NCBI RefSeq assembly: GCF_030247185.1
Contig: NC_080571.1
Coordinates: 81,340,525-81,404,524, forward strand
DNA length: 64,000 nucleotides
Origin: Malaya genurostris
Lineage: Eukaryota > Arthropoda > Insecta > Diptera > Culicidae
Direction: 5' to 3'
Shown: piece by piece, positions 9,655 to 21,690 of the stretch
Layout: each line of letters opens with the position of its first letter
Numbering within the stretch: position 1 is the stretch's first letter
Notes under the pieces: generated by a model
The model's database searches: none
What the model was told of the DNA's origin: nothing
The model's input: the letters and a program-made list of their open reading frames with translations, nothing else
Position numbers and translations under genes: made by a program

Positions 9655-11764
9655 ACAAAATTCTCATTAAAAAATTTCAAACTTTTTAATTGTGTACAAA
9701 TGGTTCACAGAACGCGGACTGTCACTGAGAAAGATAGGAGTAAGTGAAAAAGCCGTGCTAAATGCAATCAGGAAGTTCGGTGAAGATAACACCTTTTAGG
9801 ATAAACCGAAAACGGGTCGAAAAAAGGTCATGCTAACCCTCAGTTGAATAAACGTATACTGAAGGCGTTCGAGCAAAAAAAGGAGGTTTCAGTTCGGGAT
9901 GTGGCCAAAAAAGTGGGCACTTCGAAGTCAAATGTTCTTCGTGCTAAAGAACGTTTGAATCTTCGAACCTATAAGAAGCAGAAGCATCGATCAGGCCGAG
10001 GGTTCGAAAGCTGTACAATACAATTCTTGCTGGAAATTTGAATAGCATAATCATGGACGACGAAACCTACGTGAAACTCGATTACAAATCCTTGTCGGAA
10101 TCACAATATTATACGGTGCGAGAAGGGCAAGTATTAAACCAGTCCGAGACATTGATGGAAGTCGAAAAATTTGGTAAGAAAACTGTGGTCTGGCAAGCAA
10201 TTTGTAGCTGCGGAAAGATTCCGAAACCCTTCATCACCACTGCTTCAATGAACAGCAAAATATATATTTTCGCGAAAAATTTAGTTGATTTGCTGATTTT
10301 AGTTAGTTATTTTTTGAGACAACTAAAAAAATCTTACTTTTGCTGATTTAGATTTTTTATTCTCATTCCCTTAATAATAATAAAATATTTGTTGAAATGA
10401 CTATTTTTTTTAGTTGAATTCACAAATTAAACGTACTGTCATTTCTTAGCTAAGGCACACTTCATATCCAGTCAACTAATTTTTTAGTTGAATTAAAGAA
10501 ATATAATGTTGTTTTCAACCAATATGAATGGTTGAATTGGCTTCTGCAATCTGCAGCTATATGGCGCCCTGTCACCGAAACGGTAACACCTTAATGACTA
10601 CTAGCCACTAGATGGCACACTACTGCCGAAAAAAATTCAGACGCGGTTGTCTTTTCTATATTGGCAGGTATAAATACGATGTTGTGTTGGAGAAAAAGAC
10701 ATAAACGAAACGTAAACATCTTTTTGAATTTTTTTTCTTCTAAATCACTGTTTCTTCATTCTCACTGAAAACTTTGAGCACTCGGAAAACAAAAACCGAA
10801 TACAAATAGTACACCGGACGGCGCAGCTCGGAAGGTTTGAAGATACAAAAAAACTTCATCACAATTAGAGTGAAACATTCGAAATTCACTTCACTGTTCC
10901 GCGTAAAAACATTATTACGCACAATCGCTTCAAGTGCGCACAAATTCTGAATAAATACGATTTCCACTAACAGTTCACGACATTTTTACATATCGGTTTA
11001 GAAATTTAAATAAAGATATATCGAACACATGCGAAAAACATCAAAACAATGTTCAAGCAGTTTCAATAAGACTGTCCTTTTTAGCTTTTTAATGGATCGT
11101 TTTGCTTTGACACTTCTCATGAGTTTTTGGCTAATAAACTTGTTAATAATACCCATTTCAGTTTTGGTTTTTTGTGCTGTCCTTCAGTAATGATGGTAAT
11201 AGATATATAGAAACAATTTTTCTGATTTTAATAACAAAATTAGTTGTCAATGAGAATTTCGTGTTGGATTGAAATATTGCTGGTTTGAGTCCAGGATATT
11301 CACCAACTAAACACATTCTCTAAAACTAAGAGTTTTTTCAGCAAAGTAAATTCTCAATTTTAACTAATTTTATAGTTATTTTGGAAATTTTATTGTTAAA
11401 ATCAACTAATTCAAAAACAGTAATACGAATTAGGCGCAGAGCTAATTTCGGTCGTTCCGTGTACCCATGATTCGAAGCTACAAGGATCCTGTTGTCTCTG
11501 GCCAGATCTTGCTTCTTGCCACTACTCGAAATCAACGGTAGAATTGTATACTACCAAAAATGTCACTTTCGTGCCCAAAGCTTCGACCAATTGAGGAATT
11601 TTGGGCATTAACGAAGGCACATCTTAGGAAACATGTCTCGGCAGCCGAAACCATTCAACAGTTCGAAAAAGATTGGAAAAAAGTGTAAAAACTTGTCGCC
11701 AAGTAGTCTGTACGGAATTTAATGAGGAACGTTCGCAAGAAGGTGCGCCAGCTAGCCTACAATG
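9655..11764 (+). pseudogene. ITmD37E-type transposase pseudogene, split by a TIR element
   Basis: Pieces of one transposase can be read in order. First is an N-terminal HTH-like segment (YKWFTERGLSLRKIGVSEKA), then a stop after GEDNTF. The second domain is QLNKRILKAFEQKKEVSVRD with VGTSKSNVLRAKERLNLR. The first catalytic aspartate block is IIMDDETYVKLDYKSL (10038 onwards), followed by TVREGQVLNQSE and VVWQAICSCGKIPKPF. After the insertion at 10268-11461 come SYKDPVV, the second aspartate block WPDLASCHYSK, and RPIEEFWALTKAHLRKHVS with the catalytic glutamate, ending RNVRKKVRQLAYNG at 11764. The second D and the E are about 37 residues apart, the D37E spacing known from mosquito ITm elements. 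Several frameshifts and stops make it inactive. Confidence 0.8.
10268..11461 (+). mobile_element. TIR element 'CACGG family', copy 3 (left end truncated)
   Basis: Begins inside the family's left end (GCGAAAAATTTAGTTGATTT), lacking about the first 20 bp of the TIR, and ends with the intact right end TTTCGGTCGTTCCGTG at 11461. It carries a segment of about 65 bp (near 11106-11175, containing GAGTTTTTGGCTAATAAAC) that copy 4 shares and copies 1 and 2 lack, so copies 1 and 2 are a deleted sublineage or copies 3 and 4 an older form. It interrupts the ITmD37E transposase between its two catalytic aspartates. Confidence 0.8.
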
Positions 11765-11875
11765 GCTAAGTACCAAATGTTGTGGATAATATTTTGTTGT
11801 TGTAGTCTAATATTATCAGTATATCGAATAAAATTTGAATATCTAACACTTGTGAATTATTTACAGCAAAATCAA

Positions 11876-11905
11876 AGTGCATCCATACTTTCTGGAACAG
11901 TCTTT
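11876..11905 (+). repeat. Possible right terminal repeat of the ITmD37E element
   Basis: GTGCATCCATACTTTCTGGA followed by ACAGTC lies about 110 bp after the transposase stop, where a terminal inverted repeat would be expected. No matching left end was found, so the call rests on position only. Confidence 0.25.
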
Positions 11906-12289
11906 ACTACTGACTACTGCGCACGGGTCTGCAATTTCCACTACATTCTTAAAAACTACGACCTTTTCAAAACAAACACTTTTATTTCTTTCGAAAAGAT
12001 TAGAGAACTATCGTTCTTCAACAAAGAACTGTTGTTCACTTATTCTTCCAGAAGAACCAATTATGGGACATTCTCAAACCGTGCACCAAAAACAAGTTCA
12101 CATTAGACACGTATTTCGGAATTTTCGATAAAAAAAACGTTCGTGCAACATTTCTTTACGTTTCGTCTTAGACACGTCAGTGCACAGCAGTCCAAATTAA
12201 ACTGCTCAACCCTCCGTCTGACAAATATTTTTATACCTTCGGTGTGACTGATGGGTCTGGCCAGACCCCTATTCATTTATGTGTATTAG
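11906..12289. other. AT-rich stretch, no supported gene
   Basis: A 114-codon frame (11762-12106) spans the presumed end of the ITmD37E element and has no recognisable motif. Around 12240-12270 there is a short self-complementary GGTCTGGCCAGACC. Confidence 0.3.
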
Positions 12290-13250
12290 CGGAAAATAAA
12301 TGCCAAATCACCTGGTCTTTGATATTTACTCTCTCCAGTTTTACCCAACGATACGACTGTATTTTTTTCGTTGGGGGTATAAATGTAAAAATATTTGGTT
12401 ACTAAATCAACGATGGGGTCGGCAAATCTTATTTTGCCCCGGGCGCCAGAAGCCACCATACTCTTATTCGGGAAAATTGATGTAACTCGATCGAATGAAA
12501 AGCTAGAGAGGTGTTTTTTTTTCAGCAAAGTTGCTCAAAATAAAATTTCCTACAACTTTATTGTACAACAAAATCATTTTTGAGTTCAATTAAGAAAGTT
12601 AGATTTCAGATTTCAATCTAAATGAGGACCACCCTAGTAACATTTTTCATAAAAAGGAGCACCATTTGATTACAAACAACTTTTGTGAAGACACCAACTA
12701 CAAAAAACTAATATTTAATAAAAATATTTTTGTCACGCTAATTTCCCGTTTCGGACCACTGTGCATTGCATAAATAATTCGATATCTTTCATAATAGGGG
12801 ATTCAACAGAATAAAATTTATCAGAATAACTATTTTGTAAACTTTTTGGCATGTTTTGTAAAAATAGGAGCTGATCCGATCAGTAGAACTAGAGATAATA
12901 ACATTCAACGACAAAGTTTTTTCGCATTATATAAGCATCCGTCAAAACTTTCAAAATCCTGATACACATATCAACTAAATTTATGAGAATTTAGGTACCA
13001 CTCTGAATTTTTCAAGTAATTTTTGGGCACTAGGTTTCGTTTTTTATGTAGAAAACCACCATTCTGATTTTTTCTAAAAAAAAGTTAGCAATCATCTATG
13101 TCTCCATCGAAGGATGCGCATGGTGCATAACTACTAGAACTAAACACCATGCGTTTCCTTTTGATAGAGTTTCAATGGAAACGCACGGTTGATTGTAATT
13201 TTTTTTTTCGAAAGAAAACAGCTTTCACATGGTTAAGCGGCCAATCAATT
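12290..13250 (+). repeat. Dispersed repeat R2, copy A
   Basis: Contains GCATAACTACTAGAACTAAA and CACCATGCGTTTCCT (about 13118-13160), which reappear on the minus strand at 21595-21690 (copy B), along with a block near GACCACCCTAGTAAC that corresponds to the GGGTGGCTCTACTGAT region at 21281-21297. The stretch also has TTTTTTTCAGCAAAGTTGCT, a motif I associate with mosquito interspersed repeats. Boundaries are approximate and no coding capacity is visible. Confidence 0.45.
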
Positions 13251-13519
13251 TTAAAACACCTCGTTAGAAATTTACTCAGTCGAAGCTTTTCATCTCGTTA
13301 GATATCAGTTACTTCGAATGCCGCTATGAATTGTCCATTTGATTTGAGCAAGATTTCATGACAAGAACACAATACTTGGTAGATTTTAAAATCCTAACCT
13401 CATCGAAATATTCGTTCCTTTCAATAACAGGAGACTAATTTTGAAGAATACTAGAAAAGCAGAATAATCATTCATGAAATGAGTCTTATTATTATTTACA
13501 TAACGATCTCAGCTAATCG

Positions 13520-14670
13520 TTTTCGCCTTTCTCATTGTTAGAAAAGGCTATGTAATCACAGTGAATACCGACTTTTGAACCGAGGACCGGAGTCCTCGTC
13601 TGTGTGTAAGCTCTTGATTTTTTAGGAGATGGCTGGATCGATTTTCCCCAAAGTTAGATTAAAATAAAAGGTCTGTTGGTTCCAGAGCGTGCAATTGAAC
13701 CTTATTCTGATCGAACTCCCGGTTCTATAGTAATGAGGTAAAATGATCAAAAAAAGAAAAAAAGAAGTGTACTCGATTCTTTAACTCAGATTCAAGTTAA
13801 AGGCGCATAGCCTGCTGTTGAATTTCATCCGGATCCTATTTCCGGTTTCGAAGTTAAGAGGTAAAGTGTACGAAAACAATAAAAAAGAAGTCACAGTCAG
13901 CTCGGTCAATTTTCACAAGCTTAGGTTCGAATGAAAGGTCTTATAATCCCGTAGAACCCTACCGAATTTCATCTGGATACTACTTCCGGTTCCTGATTTA
14001 CAGGCTGATAAGTATGAAAACTTCTTTTAAAGGCAGAACAATACTTTCAACCAGCCGTGTAAAACATCATTTAAACAAGGCTGATGAGTTTATGATAAAA
14101 CACATTAATTTATTGTATATCGGATCTTCGTTTCCAGTTCCGAAAGTATACCGACCAAAGTGATCGTGTGCTGCGGAACTCACACCGATTCCGCAGAAAT
14201 GACTGGATCAATTTTAACAAAATTAGATTAAAAAAAAGTATTACTTTCCCATAAGTTGATGTACATTTTTTCTAGATCTAGCTTTCGGTTTCGAAAATAT
14301 AGGGTGAAGCATGTATGAAATTGCTAACTGTCATTAAGAGCGAAACTGCAAGAAAAACGGAAGAAAATGACATAAAACTGCTTTAATTTGTAGGTTATGC
14401 TAGTTGCTGAACAAACGAACTGATTTCAGATACACCGGTTCCCAGTTCCCGGTTCCGAAAGAACCGGATATAATGGTAAAAAGATAGAAACTCTCCTCAT
14501 TAATCAATTATAACTTTTTATATAACTCTCTTCATTTTCTTAGAGACGACTGAGTAGATTTTTACAAACTTGGACTAAAATGAAAGGACTTACGGTCTCA
14601 TAGACTGCAATTATTCGAATCCGACCTCTGGTTACGCACTTTCTAAACTATTTACTTGATTCTGGGAAAT
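13520..14670 (+). repeat. Degenerate mosquito-type interspersed repeat R3 (tandem-like units)
   Basis: Begins with the hairpin-like end GCCTTTCTCATTGTTAGAAA and then repeats a loose theme several times: GGCTGGATCGATTTTCCCC / CAAAGTTAGATTAAAAT / GAAAGGTC / TGAATTTCATCCGGATCC / TTCCGGTT(T)CGAA / GAGGTAAA. Related blocks occur at 33340-33780, 53430-53990 and 56090-56390. The theme matches a repeat type abundant in culicine genomes. No protein is encoded. Confidence 0.55.
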
Positions 14671-15611
14671 ATTTGTCAGGAGGTTCGTTTTACGCCAGAA
14701 GTGATTATTTTCTTAATGGATCATTAAATAGCTGGGAACTTCAAAGAAGATCATCGCGTACCGAAGTATGCTTGAAGCTATACTTATCATAGTAAGATAC
14801 GTTACGCTTGAATTTCTGCCAAATGTTGTCAACATAGAACAGACTTATAAAGACACTGATGAAGAAAGCAGAAAACGTTTTGAAATACCGGCATCTATTC
14901 ACTATTACGATAGTATCATAACGAAATAGGTTTTTTTCGCAGTGGAATCCAAAGGAACCTATCATTTCTTTCTTTAAGACTGTTTCGTTACAAGGACTTA
15001 TTTTCATGATATATTTAGGCATGGCGCATTTTGCTCATTTTCAGAGTCAGAATTCTGCCCACCTAGCATTCAAACGAGTCTTCAATTTCCATAATCAGTT
15101 CTGGCATCTCCGGGAAAATTCAACAGATAAAAGTTACTACTTTTGAAAGGGTACGTCACTCATAAGATCGAAATATTGGCTCCATTCCAAACTTGATCAT
15201 ACAATTTTCTAATAGTAGCTTTAAAAAAAACGGTAATCAAGTTTATCGAAATCCGATGGAACATGTCCGACTCGAGCGTAGAAAAAGAATACACATATAG
15301 ACAGTTTGTTTCAATTAATTAGCTTTGTACAAAGTTTATCTACTCTTTGAAATCCTCAATTTGTGCTGATATATTCGTAATCTTTGCAATGGAAGAGGAC
15401 GACTGTAGCGTAATGGTTAAAATGGAAACATTCTATGAATGCTGATAGTGATCAATGTCAGATCTGATTTCGAAAGCTCGAGTATTTTGTGCGCAGCTTA
15501 AAATCGCTTGTCAAGTCAAACATGTTCAATCTAGCTTTTCAGTAGAAATGAATATATTTTGGGAACACTTCCTCGTAGTCACGTAGAACTTTTCTCCGAA
15601 AAGAAGCTCAT
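14671..15611. other. AT-rich stretch, no supported gene
   Basis: Includes a minus-strand frame of 93 codons (14741-15022) with no recognisable domain and an isolated A-box-like GTAGCGTAATGGTTA at about 15404, without a clear B box downstream. Confidence 0.3.
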
Positions 15612-16060
15612 AATTTATCTTTACATACACTTAACTCACAAAAAAGTAACGCATATAATACTTCGTAACGCCTATAACTTAGAAAAAAGTAACGCATGAA
15701 ACGCTTTTTAACGCGTATAACTTATAAAAAAATAACGCTTCGTAACGTTCCATAATGTCTATTACATACTAAAAAGTTACGCATGTAACGCGTCACAGCA
15801 CGTATGATTCACAAAAAAATAACGTATGCAACACTTCGTAACACCTATGACTCACAAAAATGTAACGCATGAAACCGCTTCGTTACGTCTATAACCTACG
15901 AAAAAGTAACGTTTCGTAACGCCTATGACTCACAAAAAAGTAACGTATGTAACGTTTCGTTACATCTATAACTCAAAAACTAGCGACGTATATAACACTT
16001 AGTAACACCTATAACTTCCTAAAACTAACGCATCGTAAATCGTGTACCGCAGAAATCCAA
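15612..16060 (+). repeat. 43-bp satellite, minor array (about 10 diverged units)
   Basis: Units of the form GTAACGCAT-GTAACGCTTC-GTAACGCCTATAACTTAC-AAAAAA, strongly diverged. It is the same family as the major array at 30370-32390. The right edge (ACCTATAACTTCCT, ACGCATCGTAA, then TACCGCA) is shared with the right edge of the major array, so both arrays end at a homologous boundary. Confidence 0.85.
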
Positions 16061-16159
16061 CTTAGAAAGTTATCATATGAAACGCTTCTTTAACTTAATG
16101 TAACGCTTCCCATCTCACGATAATATCGAGTGAAACGCTTCGTCAAATGGAACAATTTT

Positions 16160-16271
16160 CCATACTGGGGACCTTTCACGCAACCCGCCGATTTCAAACC
16201 CCGCTCATAAAGTCATAAAGTTTTTCTAGCTCGAAGAGGCGAGGTTAAAACCTCTATAAACGGAACAAAAT
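16160..16271 (+). mobile_element. Diverged tRNA-derived SINE fragment (Feilai-like)
   Basis: Matches the SINE at 20444-20597 in CCTTTCACGCA, a degenerate B box, CAAACCCCGC(T)CATAAAGTCA, AAGTTTTTCT and the tail GGTTAAAACCTCTATAAA. It follows the minor 43-bp array closely. The A box is lost. Confidence 0.55.
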
Positions 16272-16364
16272 AGCGTCCATAGTACCTTTACTCAGAAGTT
16301 GAGTCAGGAAGGCCTCAAAAAACTTAACGTATATAGCTACAAAAACTGAACTACTATTTTATGT

Positions 16365-16450
16365 ATTTTATGTATTATTATTATTGTCATTTATTTTATT
16401 CCAGATTCCTCCTCCATTTTATATGGGTTTGACTATGTTATTTATTGGTA
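16365..16450 (+). repeat. Short dispersed motif R4, copy A
   Basis: ATTATTATTGTCATTTATTT and the following CCTCCATTTTATATGGGTTT match 30215-30275. In both loci the motif lies within a few hundred bases of a 43-bp satellite array, but on opposite sides of it. Confidence 0.45.
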
Positions 16451-16532
16451 ATGGAGTTTTGACCATCACGTAACTCTCAAGACCACTTTCTCACGGTGTA
16501 ATCTACAGGATCTACAACCCCATAATCAGTCA

Positions 16533-16780
16533 CGTACCCAGAGGGGGGGCCCGAGGGGCCCTGGCCCCTCCCGAAATCAAAAACAGATATATAAGTGCTA
16601 CAGAAATAACAAGACAGTAAACGTAATGAAATGTAATACAAAATCAGTTCCAGTGGAAAAGTTTAAAGTGTCCGTTAAAAACACCTGTAAAAGGCAGACC
16701 GAGAATTAGGTACATAAGCAATCTTCAGTAACATTATTTTTTTATATTTCGGCCCCTCCCGAAATGAAATCCTGGGTACG
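16533..16780. mobile_element. Small MITE with GC-rich CGTACCCAG/CTGGGTACG ends
   Basis: The left end CGTACCCAGAGGGGGGGCCC leads to GGCCCCTCCCGAAAT. The right end repeats CGGCCCCTCCCGAAATGAAA and closes with CTGGGTACG, the inverse of the start. Such GTACCCAG...CCCTCCCGAAAT ends are common on non-autonomous hAT- or Tc1-like elements in animals. About 248 bp; no clear target duplication. It stands out sharply from the AT-rich surroundings. Confidence 0.5.
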
Positions 16781-18440
16781 GGCCCATAATATTTCTCAAA
16801 CTTTATTGTCGTTTCTGTTTCTGATTTCAAGAGGGGCCAGGAAAGTCGGTGAAATTACCCAGCTAAGATCCTACTTTTGTACTTTGGGATTCTTTTGAAT
16901 GTCTTCATGATGAGCTTGAACTTGAGCAACCACGCCTGGTTGCTAGTCCGTTACTGATCGGGATTAGCTGAAATTGTTCAGGGAGTTTCTAGATTATCCG
17001 ACCTGGGACTGGGGAATTATCCTTCAATGTACATCTTCTGGTAATTCCCGAATTCATTGATCAGTACCGGCGCCGGCCAGGCCCGAACGTAGATCGTCTA
17101 AGGAATGGGAAGGGATGTTAGTCCAACACTTGTTGTTACTAGAGGCCGTATATACTACTGCGCACTCCACAAGTGTCACGGAAGAAGGATATTTGTTAGT
17201 AAAAATTGCAGTATTGGTATTATTCGCACGCGACTCAGTATGTTCCGGTTTCAAGATGCTCGGATGCACCACTAAACTCACTGACTTTCCGAGTGAACGT
17301 TTCAACAATATCATTTATTGAAGTCCCGCCGGGAAGTCTTGATTCACAGCTCTTATTCGAGGAAACTGAAGAAAAATTTGCAATACTATCGAGTAAAGAA
17401 TAAAAACTTCCCTATTTTTTATAAATGAAATTAAGTGATACAACATAAACGAGTGAATTGGAATAAGACAAAATAGTTGATTCATTGCATTGACATATTC
17501 AAACAGTTGTTATAAAATCATTTTAAATCACCGAATAAAAGTCAACAGATTTCACGCGCGTCTTGATTCTTTATTATTTACGCTTTATTATTTTAATTAT
17601 TTATTGAAATTATTATTCGGTTTTTTTTTGTTGATCTGGGCAGCCGGCTACCCAGAAAAATATTAATTTATTGTTTGAAATATTAATATCAAGTGTTTTT
17701 TAGTATGTATTTAATATACCGATATATGTTATCTCTGTTATTAACTTTGTAATATCAACGGATTTGCGCAATAGTTGATTTTTATCATTCAATTTATAAT
17801 CCTGAAAGACAATCAATAACATGGAAGAAGAAAACATTAGAAATGAAACTTTTCTCCGAAGCTAGACGGAAATTGATAGGTTGAATGAAGAGATAATTTA
17901 GTAAAACGGAGTAATCAGAAGTGAAACATTGAAAATATCTGATAACTGAAAGTAAAAAGAAACTCCAGCAATTGTCGCCTTTTACGACATGGAAGCAGAA
18001 ACCCAGTGGATCTATTCTTGTGCATTTTTTTCCGCCGGATTCCACACGGCATCTAGGCTGGTACTGTCCGGAGACTAGGTACTATCAATCTCCTAGTGGA
18101 CCCCAGCCCCTTCTTTTGAATGTCTTCATGATCCGGTATAAAAAACAACCAATGAGAAATCTTTTTATAGGTCCCAGAAAAATTGTTGTTAAATAAGGAC
18201 TGTCCGAATAGATACATCTCACTAATAGCCGGATCCAATTAGTTTCGATTCACTAGTTCCGTTGTAATGGAAATATCGAGGGATTTTATTAAACTATACA
18301 ACTCGTATTCGAAATGCACAATGAACGAACAAGTCTATTCAGTCTATTCATTTATGAGCCCCTATTGGTTGGCCAACCCCATTTTACGGCTGAAAGCATT
18401 CTTTTGTAAGGACCCTGTGTGCATACATATTTGAAAAGGT
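16781..18440. other. Non-repetitive stretch, no supported gene
   Basis: Frames of 60-86 codons overlap on both strands and show no domain. A 20-bp near-palindrome, CTGGGCAGCCGGCTACCCAG, sits at about 17637-17656 in very AT-rich DNA. Nothing else recognised. Confidence 0.3.
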
Positions 18441-18449
18441 AGAAATACA

Positions 18450-19340
18450 TACATGCAATCCGCTTTTCTGATTGGGCGTATCGTTCTGCTTGGCCTTATC
18501 CATTGTACTGTAGTTTATACGCTTCGGCACAGTAATTTATCCGGGTACCTTTTCCAGACTTTCACCGAAAAGTCTTACGAGGCCTGCGAATACCTTGCAC
18601 AAGATACAAAGAAAATCAGACGCACGTCTTTCACCACTATTTTTGACCTTCAATATTGCTCTGCCACAAAATGCTGCCTGACACTTGCTGTATACCGTTT
18701 GCAGAAATCACACTTCTCCAAAAAAAACTTCTCCGTTTATTGTTCTCACAGATCAGATCTTAATTTTACTCCAACAATTTTCACACGCACAACCTCACCA
18801 AGCACGTCGGCACTTTTCCTGAAACGCAATTTAGGCGCGAAAGCAAAAATCAACAATCAACAAAGACCGTTCTGGACTTCCTGTTAGACAAACACACTTT
18901 TCAAATACAACCACCCTTTTTCAACATCTCTGAACGCCCTTTTGCAGACAGCTTACCCTCCACATTCGCCACACGACGCAATTCCGCTCTTTCGCAACTG
19001 AACCAAGACGCTGAAACCTGCTCGCTTCCTCTTACAACCCAAGCCTGCTCTACTGATAAATAGATCCTTAACTTCACGAAAAAAAGCCGACCCGACAACG
19101 ATGAGTGATTAAACTGAACTAAACTCCGAACGGAGATAACACCGAAGCCAAAGGAAGTTAGATCCTTTATCAAACCCTATTTTCATCACTCTATCTCCCG
19201 CTCTCAGTGTATAATCACTAGACCAAGAGACAGAGAGAGAGAGAAAGAGCGCGGTTGTCGGTTTTGTAGCGCAAAATTATTTCCAAACTTCCGTATTCGC
19301 CACAACAGAGATCCAGGAATTTTCCACCCACACACGCGAT
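18450..19340 (-). promoter_or_regulatory. Higher-complexity island, possible promoter and 5' exon on the minus strand
   Basis: This island is non-repetitive and richer in GC than its surroundings. On the minus strand there is a GA/CT tract (19215-19245), then TTAGTTCAGTTTAATCACT (initiator-like TCAGTT, about 19098-19120) and, further on, a good splice-donor match GGAGG|GTAAGC at about 18948-18957. This arrangement (GAGA tract, initiator, donor) would suit a non-coding first exon. A plus-strand frame of 144 codons (18453-18887) has no recognisable domain. Purely inferential: no TATA box, no coding exon and no protein match. Confidence 0.2.
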
Positions 19341-20443
19341 GTACCGGTCGGTCAGAGGGTGGTGTTTTGTTGTTTTGTGGTTCTCTCGCTCCAGTTATCG
19401 ATTTACGATTTTCCCGCGCTCCGGCTTATCACTGAAACTCTCAGCGTGCTCTTTCGAGCATTTGTTGTTTTTTTTTTGGACAAAAACCGCCCAAAAGGGT
19501 TCAAAAATGGGCTTCTGTTCGTATGTGTGTTTTTGTATGTGAGAACTACTCCAAACATGCAGCGAGTGTCGGATAATGGAAGAATGTTTGGGTTAAAAAT
19601 GGTCACAATTTACAGACATAAACTATGAGACTTAAAGACATTATACAAATACAATTCAACAGTACTCAATTAGATAATTTTATATTTCTAAAAAATGTGC
19701 TGCAAATGAAACTGTAAGCAGATAAATTTCCACATTGATAACGATAAACACACATCAATAGTAACATACCATAACAAATCATTTCAACCATATAATTCTA
19801 AACCGACGTGGGAACTTTTCTCATCGTCGATTTATCGATGCTGTCTCGAATCATCCGCCCTGTAGTTCATATCAAGCTACACCCACGTGTTGTCTCTTCC
19901 GGTTTTCAGCATCTTCAGTTGAACACATGCGGAAGACATTTCTCCTACTGCCAGCAGCAACAATCCTTCGCAAGTAGTTGAGATTTTCGTGAAGGAACAC
20001 ACAGTTGGCTGAGCTTTGTCTTATTACTGTGAATCCGTCGGTAAAATATATAATTTAGCAGCTTATTTAAGAATATCAAACTCAATTCTTTGGTTTGAAA
20101 CCTCATGATTACGAAAATAGTTGGAACCGCCAGGAGTCGAATCGAATCAGTTCGAAAAAAAGTTCACGTTATCGGGAATTTACCTTGTAATGAAAGTTTT
20201 TGTTATTTGGACATTGTTTAGCACAAAAAAAGTTTTGTGTGATGAGTAATGTCAAACTTAATCGTATGGATATTGTCCGGATGGACGTGATAAGCCGGAC
20301 GGTCTCAAAATACAAGATGGCGACTTTCAATTAATCGATATTACTTGAATCAATTAAAATATCGGTACTTAACAGATGGGCAACAGATTAGATGAAAGGA
20401 TGCTATATAAAACGTCAGTTATGAAAATACCTACTTTGTATTT
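19341..20443. other. AT-rich stretch, no supported gene
   Basis: Overlapping 65-90 codon frames at 19339-19628 on both strands look incidental. No repeats or RNA genes recognised. Confidence 0.3.
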
Positions 20444-20597
20444 TTTGTTTTGTTTCAATTATAGAGGTTTTAACATTAAGGTCATTCGTCTCTTCGGGCC
20501 AGAAAAACTTTCTGACCCTATGTGCGGGGTTGAGAATCGAACCCAGGCGAGCTGCGTGAAAGGCATCGACTTACCCATCACGCTACACCCATTCCCA
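20444..20597 (-). mobile_element. tRNA-derived SINE (Feilai-like), most complete copy
   Basis: Read on the minus strand: A box GTAGCGTGATGGGTAA, B box GGGTTCGATTCTCAA, then CCCCGCACATAGGGTCAGAA, TTTTTCTGGCCCGAAGAGAC, and the tail TGTTAAAACCTCTATAATTG followed by an AAACAAAACAAAAAA end. Internal pol III boxes followed by a conserved tRNA-unrelated body and an A-rich tail define a SINE. The family is a culicine one by resemblance to Feilai; I cannot confirm the subfamily. Confidence 0.75.
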
Positions 20598-21199
20598 TAT
20601 AGTAGTTGTTTTAAAGTAATATCGATCAACCTGAACTCGCCCTATTGGAATTTGGAACGGCTTAAATCATCGTTTTTTTTCAGTCACAAATCCGTTACAA
20701 AAATGTCTATACAGTAAGAGTTTTAGAAAAATATTAATGAACCGCAAGTAGCCATCTTGGAATTCGGAACGACTTTAATCATCGTTTTTCGTTAACTATT
20801 TTTCATACAACGTTTTCCGACATCTAATGATCAAATCCGAACCGTACTCATATTGAGAGGGTTGTCTAGGAATATTAACTATCCGGAGGACTTAGAACGG
20901 ACCTTTGGTGAAATATAGCGGAATGCGCGCGTCGCGTTTTTGATCTGTTATTCAAAAACTAGACCGATTTTCGAAAAACTCTAATCACTTAAGTTTTCGC
21001 AATTAAATTTATCACAACTAAGTATTCTTACAAATTTGAAATTTTGCTTTGCCGAGCCGTAAGTGGTTTTTGAAATGTATACACGGTTACTGTTTCGTTC
21101 CACGGGGAAAAATAGTGTTTGTAGCAGAATTTCACAAAGAATATGAAAATGCAACTTAAAATTATAAAACTTTAGCCAAAATCACCGAAAGACTATAGC
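20598..21199. other. AT-rich stretch with degenerate repeat traces
   Basis: Two similar segments (20625-20690 and 20735-20800) share TTGGAA-TT-GGAACG-CTT(T)AA-TCATCGTTTTT, a roughly 110-bp direct duplication. No coding region. Confidence 0.35.
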
Positions 21200-21690
21200 A
21201 GGATAAGCACATTCGAAAGGTCATAGACTGGAAACAATTTTCTCAAAGTTTCAATCCTTTAACTGCCATATTGACGGAGCTAGGGTGGCTCTACTGATTT
21301 TTATTTTATTTGATTTTTGAAGAAACTGCTTCTCCGAAAAATTTTAAAAAAATCAGGTATGTTTAAGGCATTGTGGGAAAGGTTTACAATTTTTTTCAAA
21401 ATTTTTGAATATGTATTTCTTCCATTAAAAAATACTAGAAAATTTTGAAACATATTTTTTCCCTCTTTCAATTTTTGCACCACCCTGGATTTTTTAGTGA
21501 TAAATAAAGAATTTTTGGACATGTTAAAGTGGTATGTTATCATATTTTTAAAAAATGTGGACGATCAAGATATTTGATTTTTTCTAAAAAATAAATAACA
21601 GTCGACCATGCGTCCCCATCAAATTCTGAGAGGAGGAAACGCATGGTGCTTTGTTCTAGTAGTTTATGCAACCCATGCGCAGGGCTTAGA
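21200..21690 (-). repeat. Dispersed repeat R2, copy B
   Basis: Minus-strand counterpart of 12290-13250: GCGCATGGGTTGCATAAACT, ACTAGAACAAAGCACCATGC and GTTTCCTCCTCTCAGA correspond block by block to about 13112-13170. The edge toward 21200 is approximate. Confidence 0.45.

Noticed and set aside
15395..15435. A further SINE copy from the A-box-like GTAGCGTAATGGTTA
   Set aside because: No B box at the expected distance and no SINE body or tail; one motif is not enough.
18453..18887. A 144-residue plus-strand gene
   Set aside because: No domain, no recognisable signal-peptide organisation or homology, and the strand conflicts with the better promoter-like signals. Treated as an incidental frame in a higher-complexity island.
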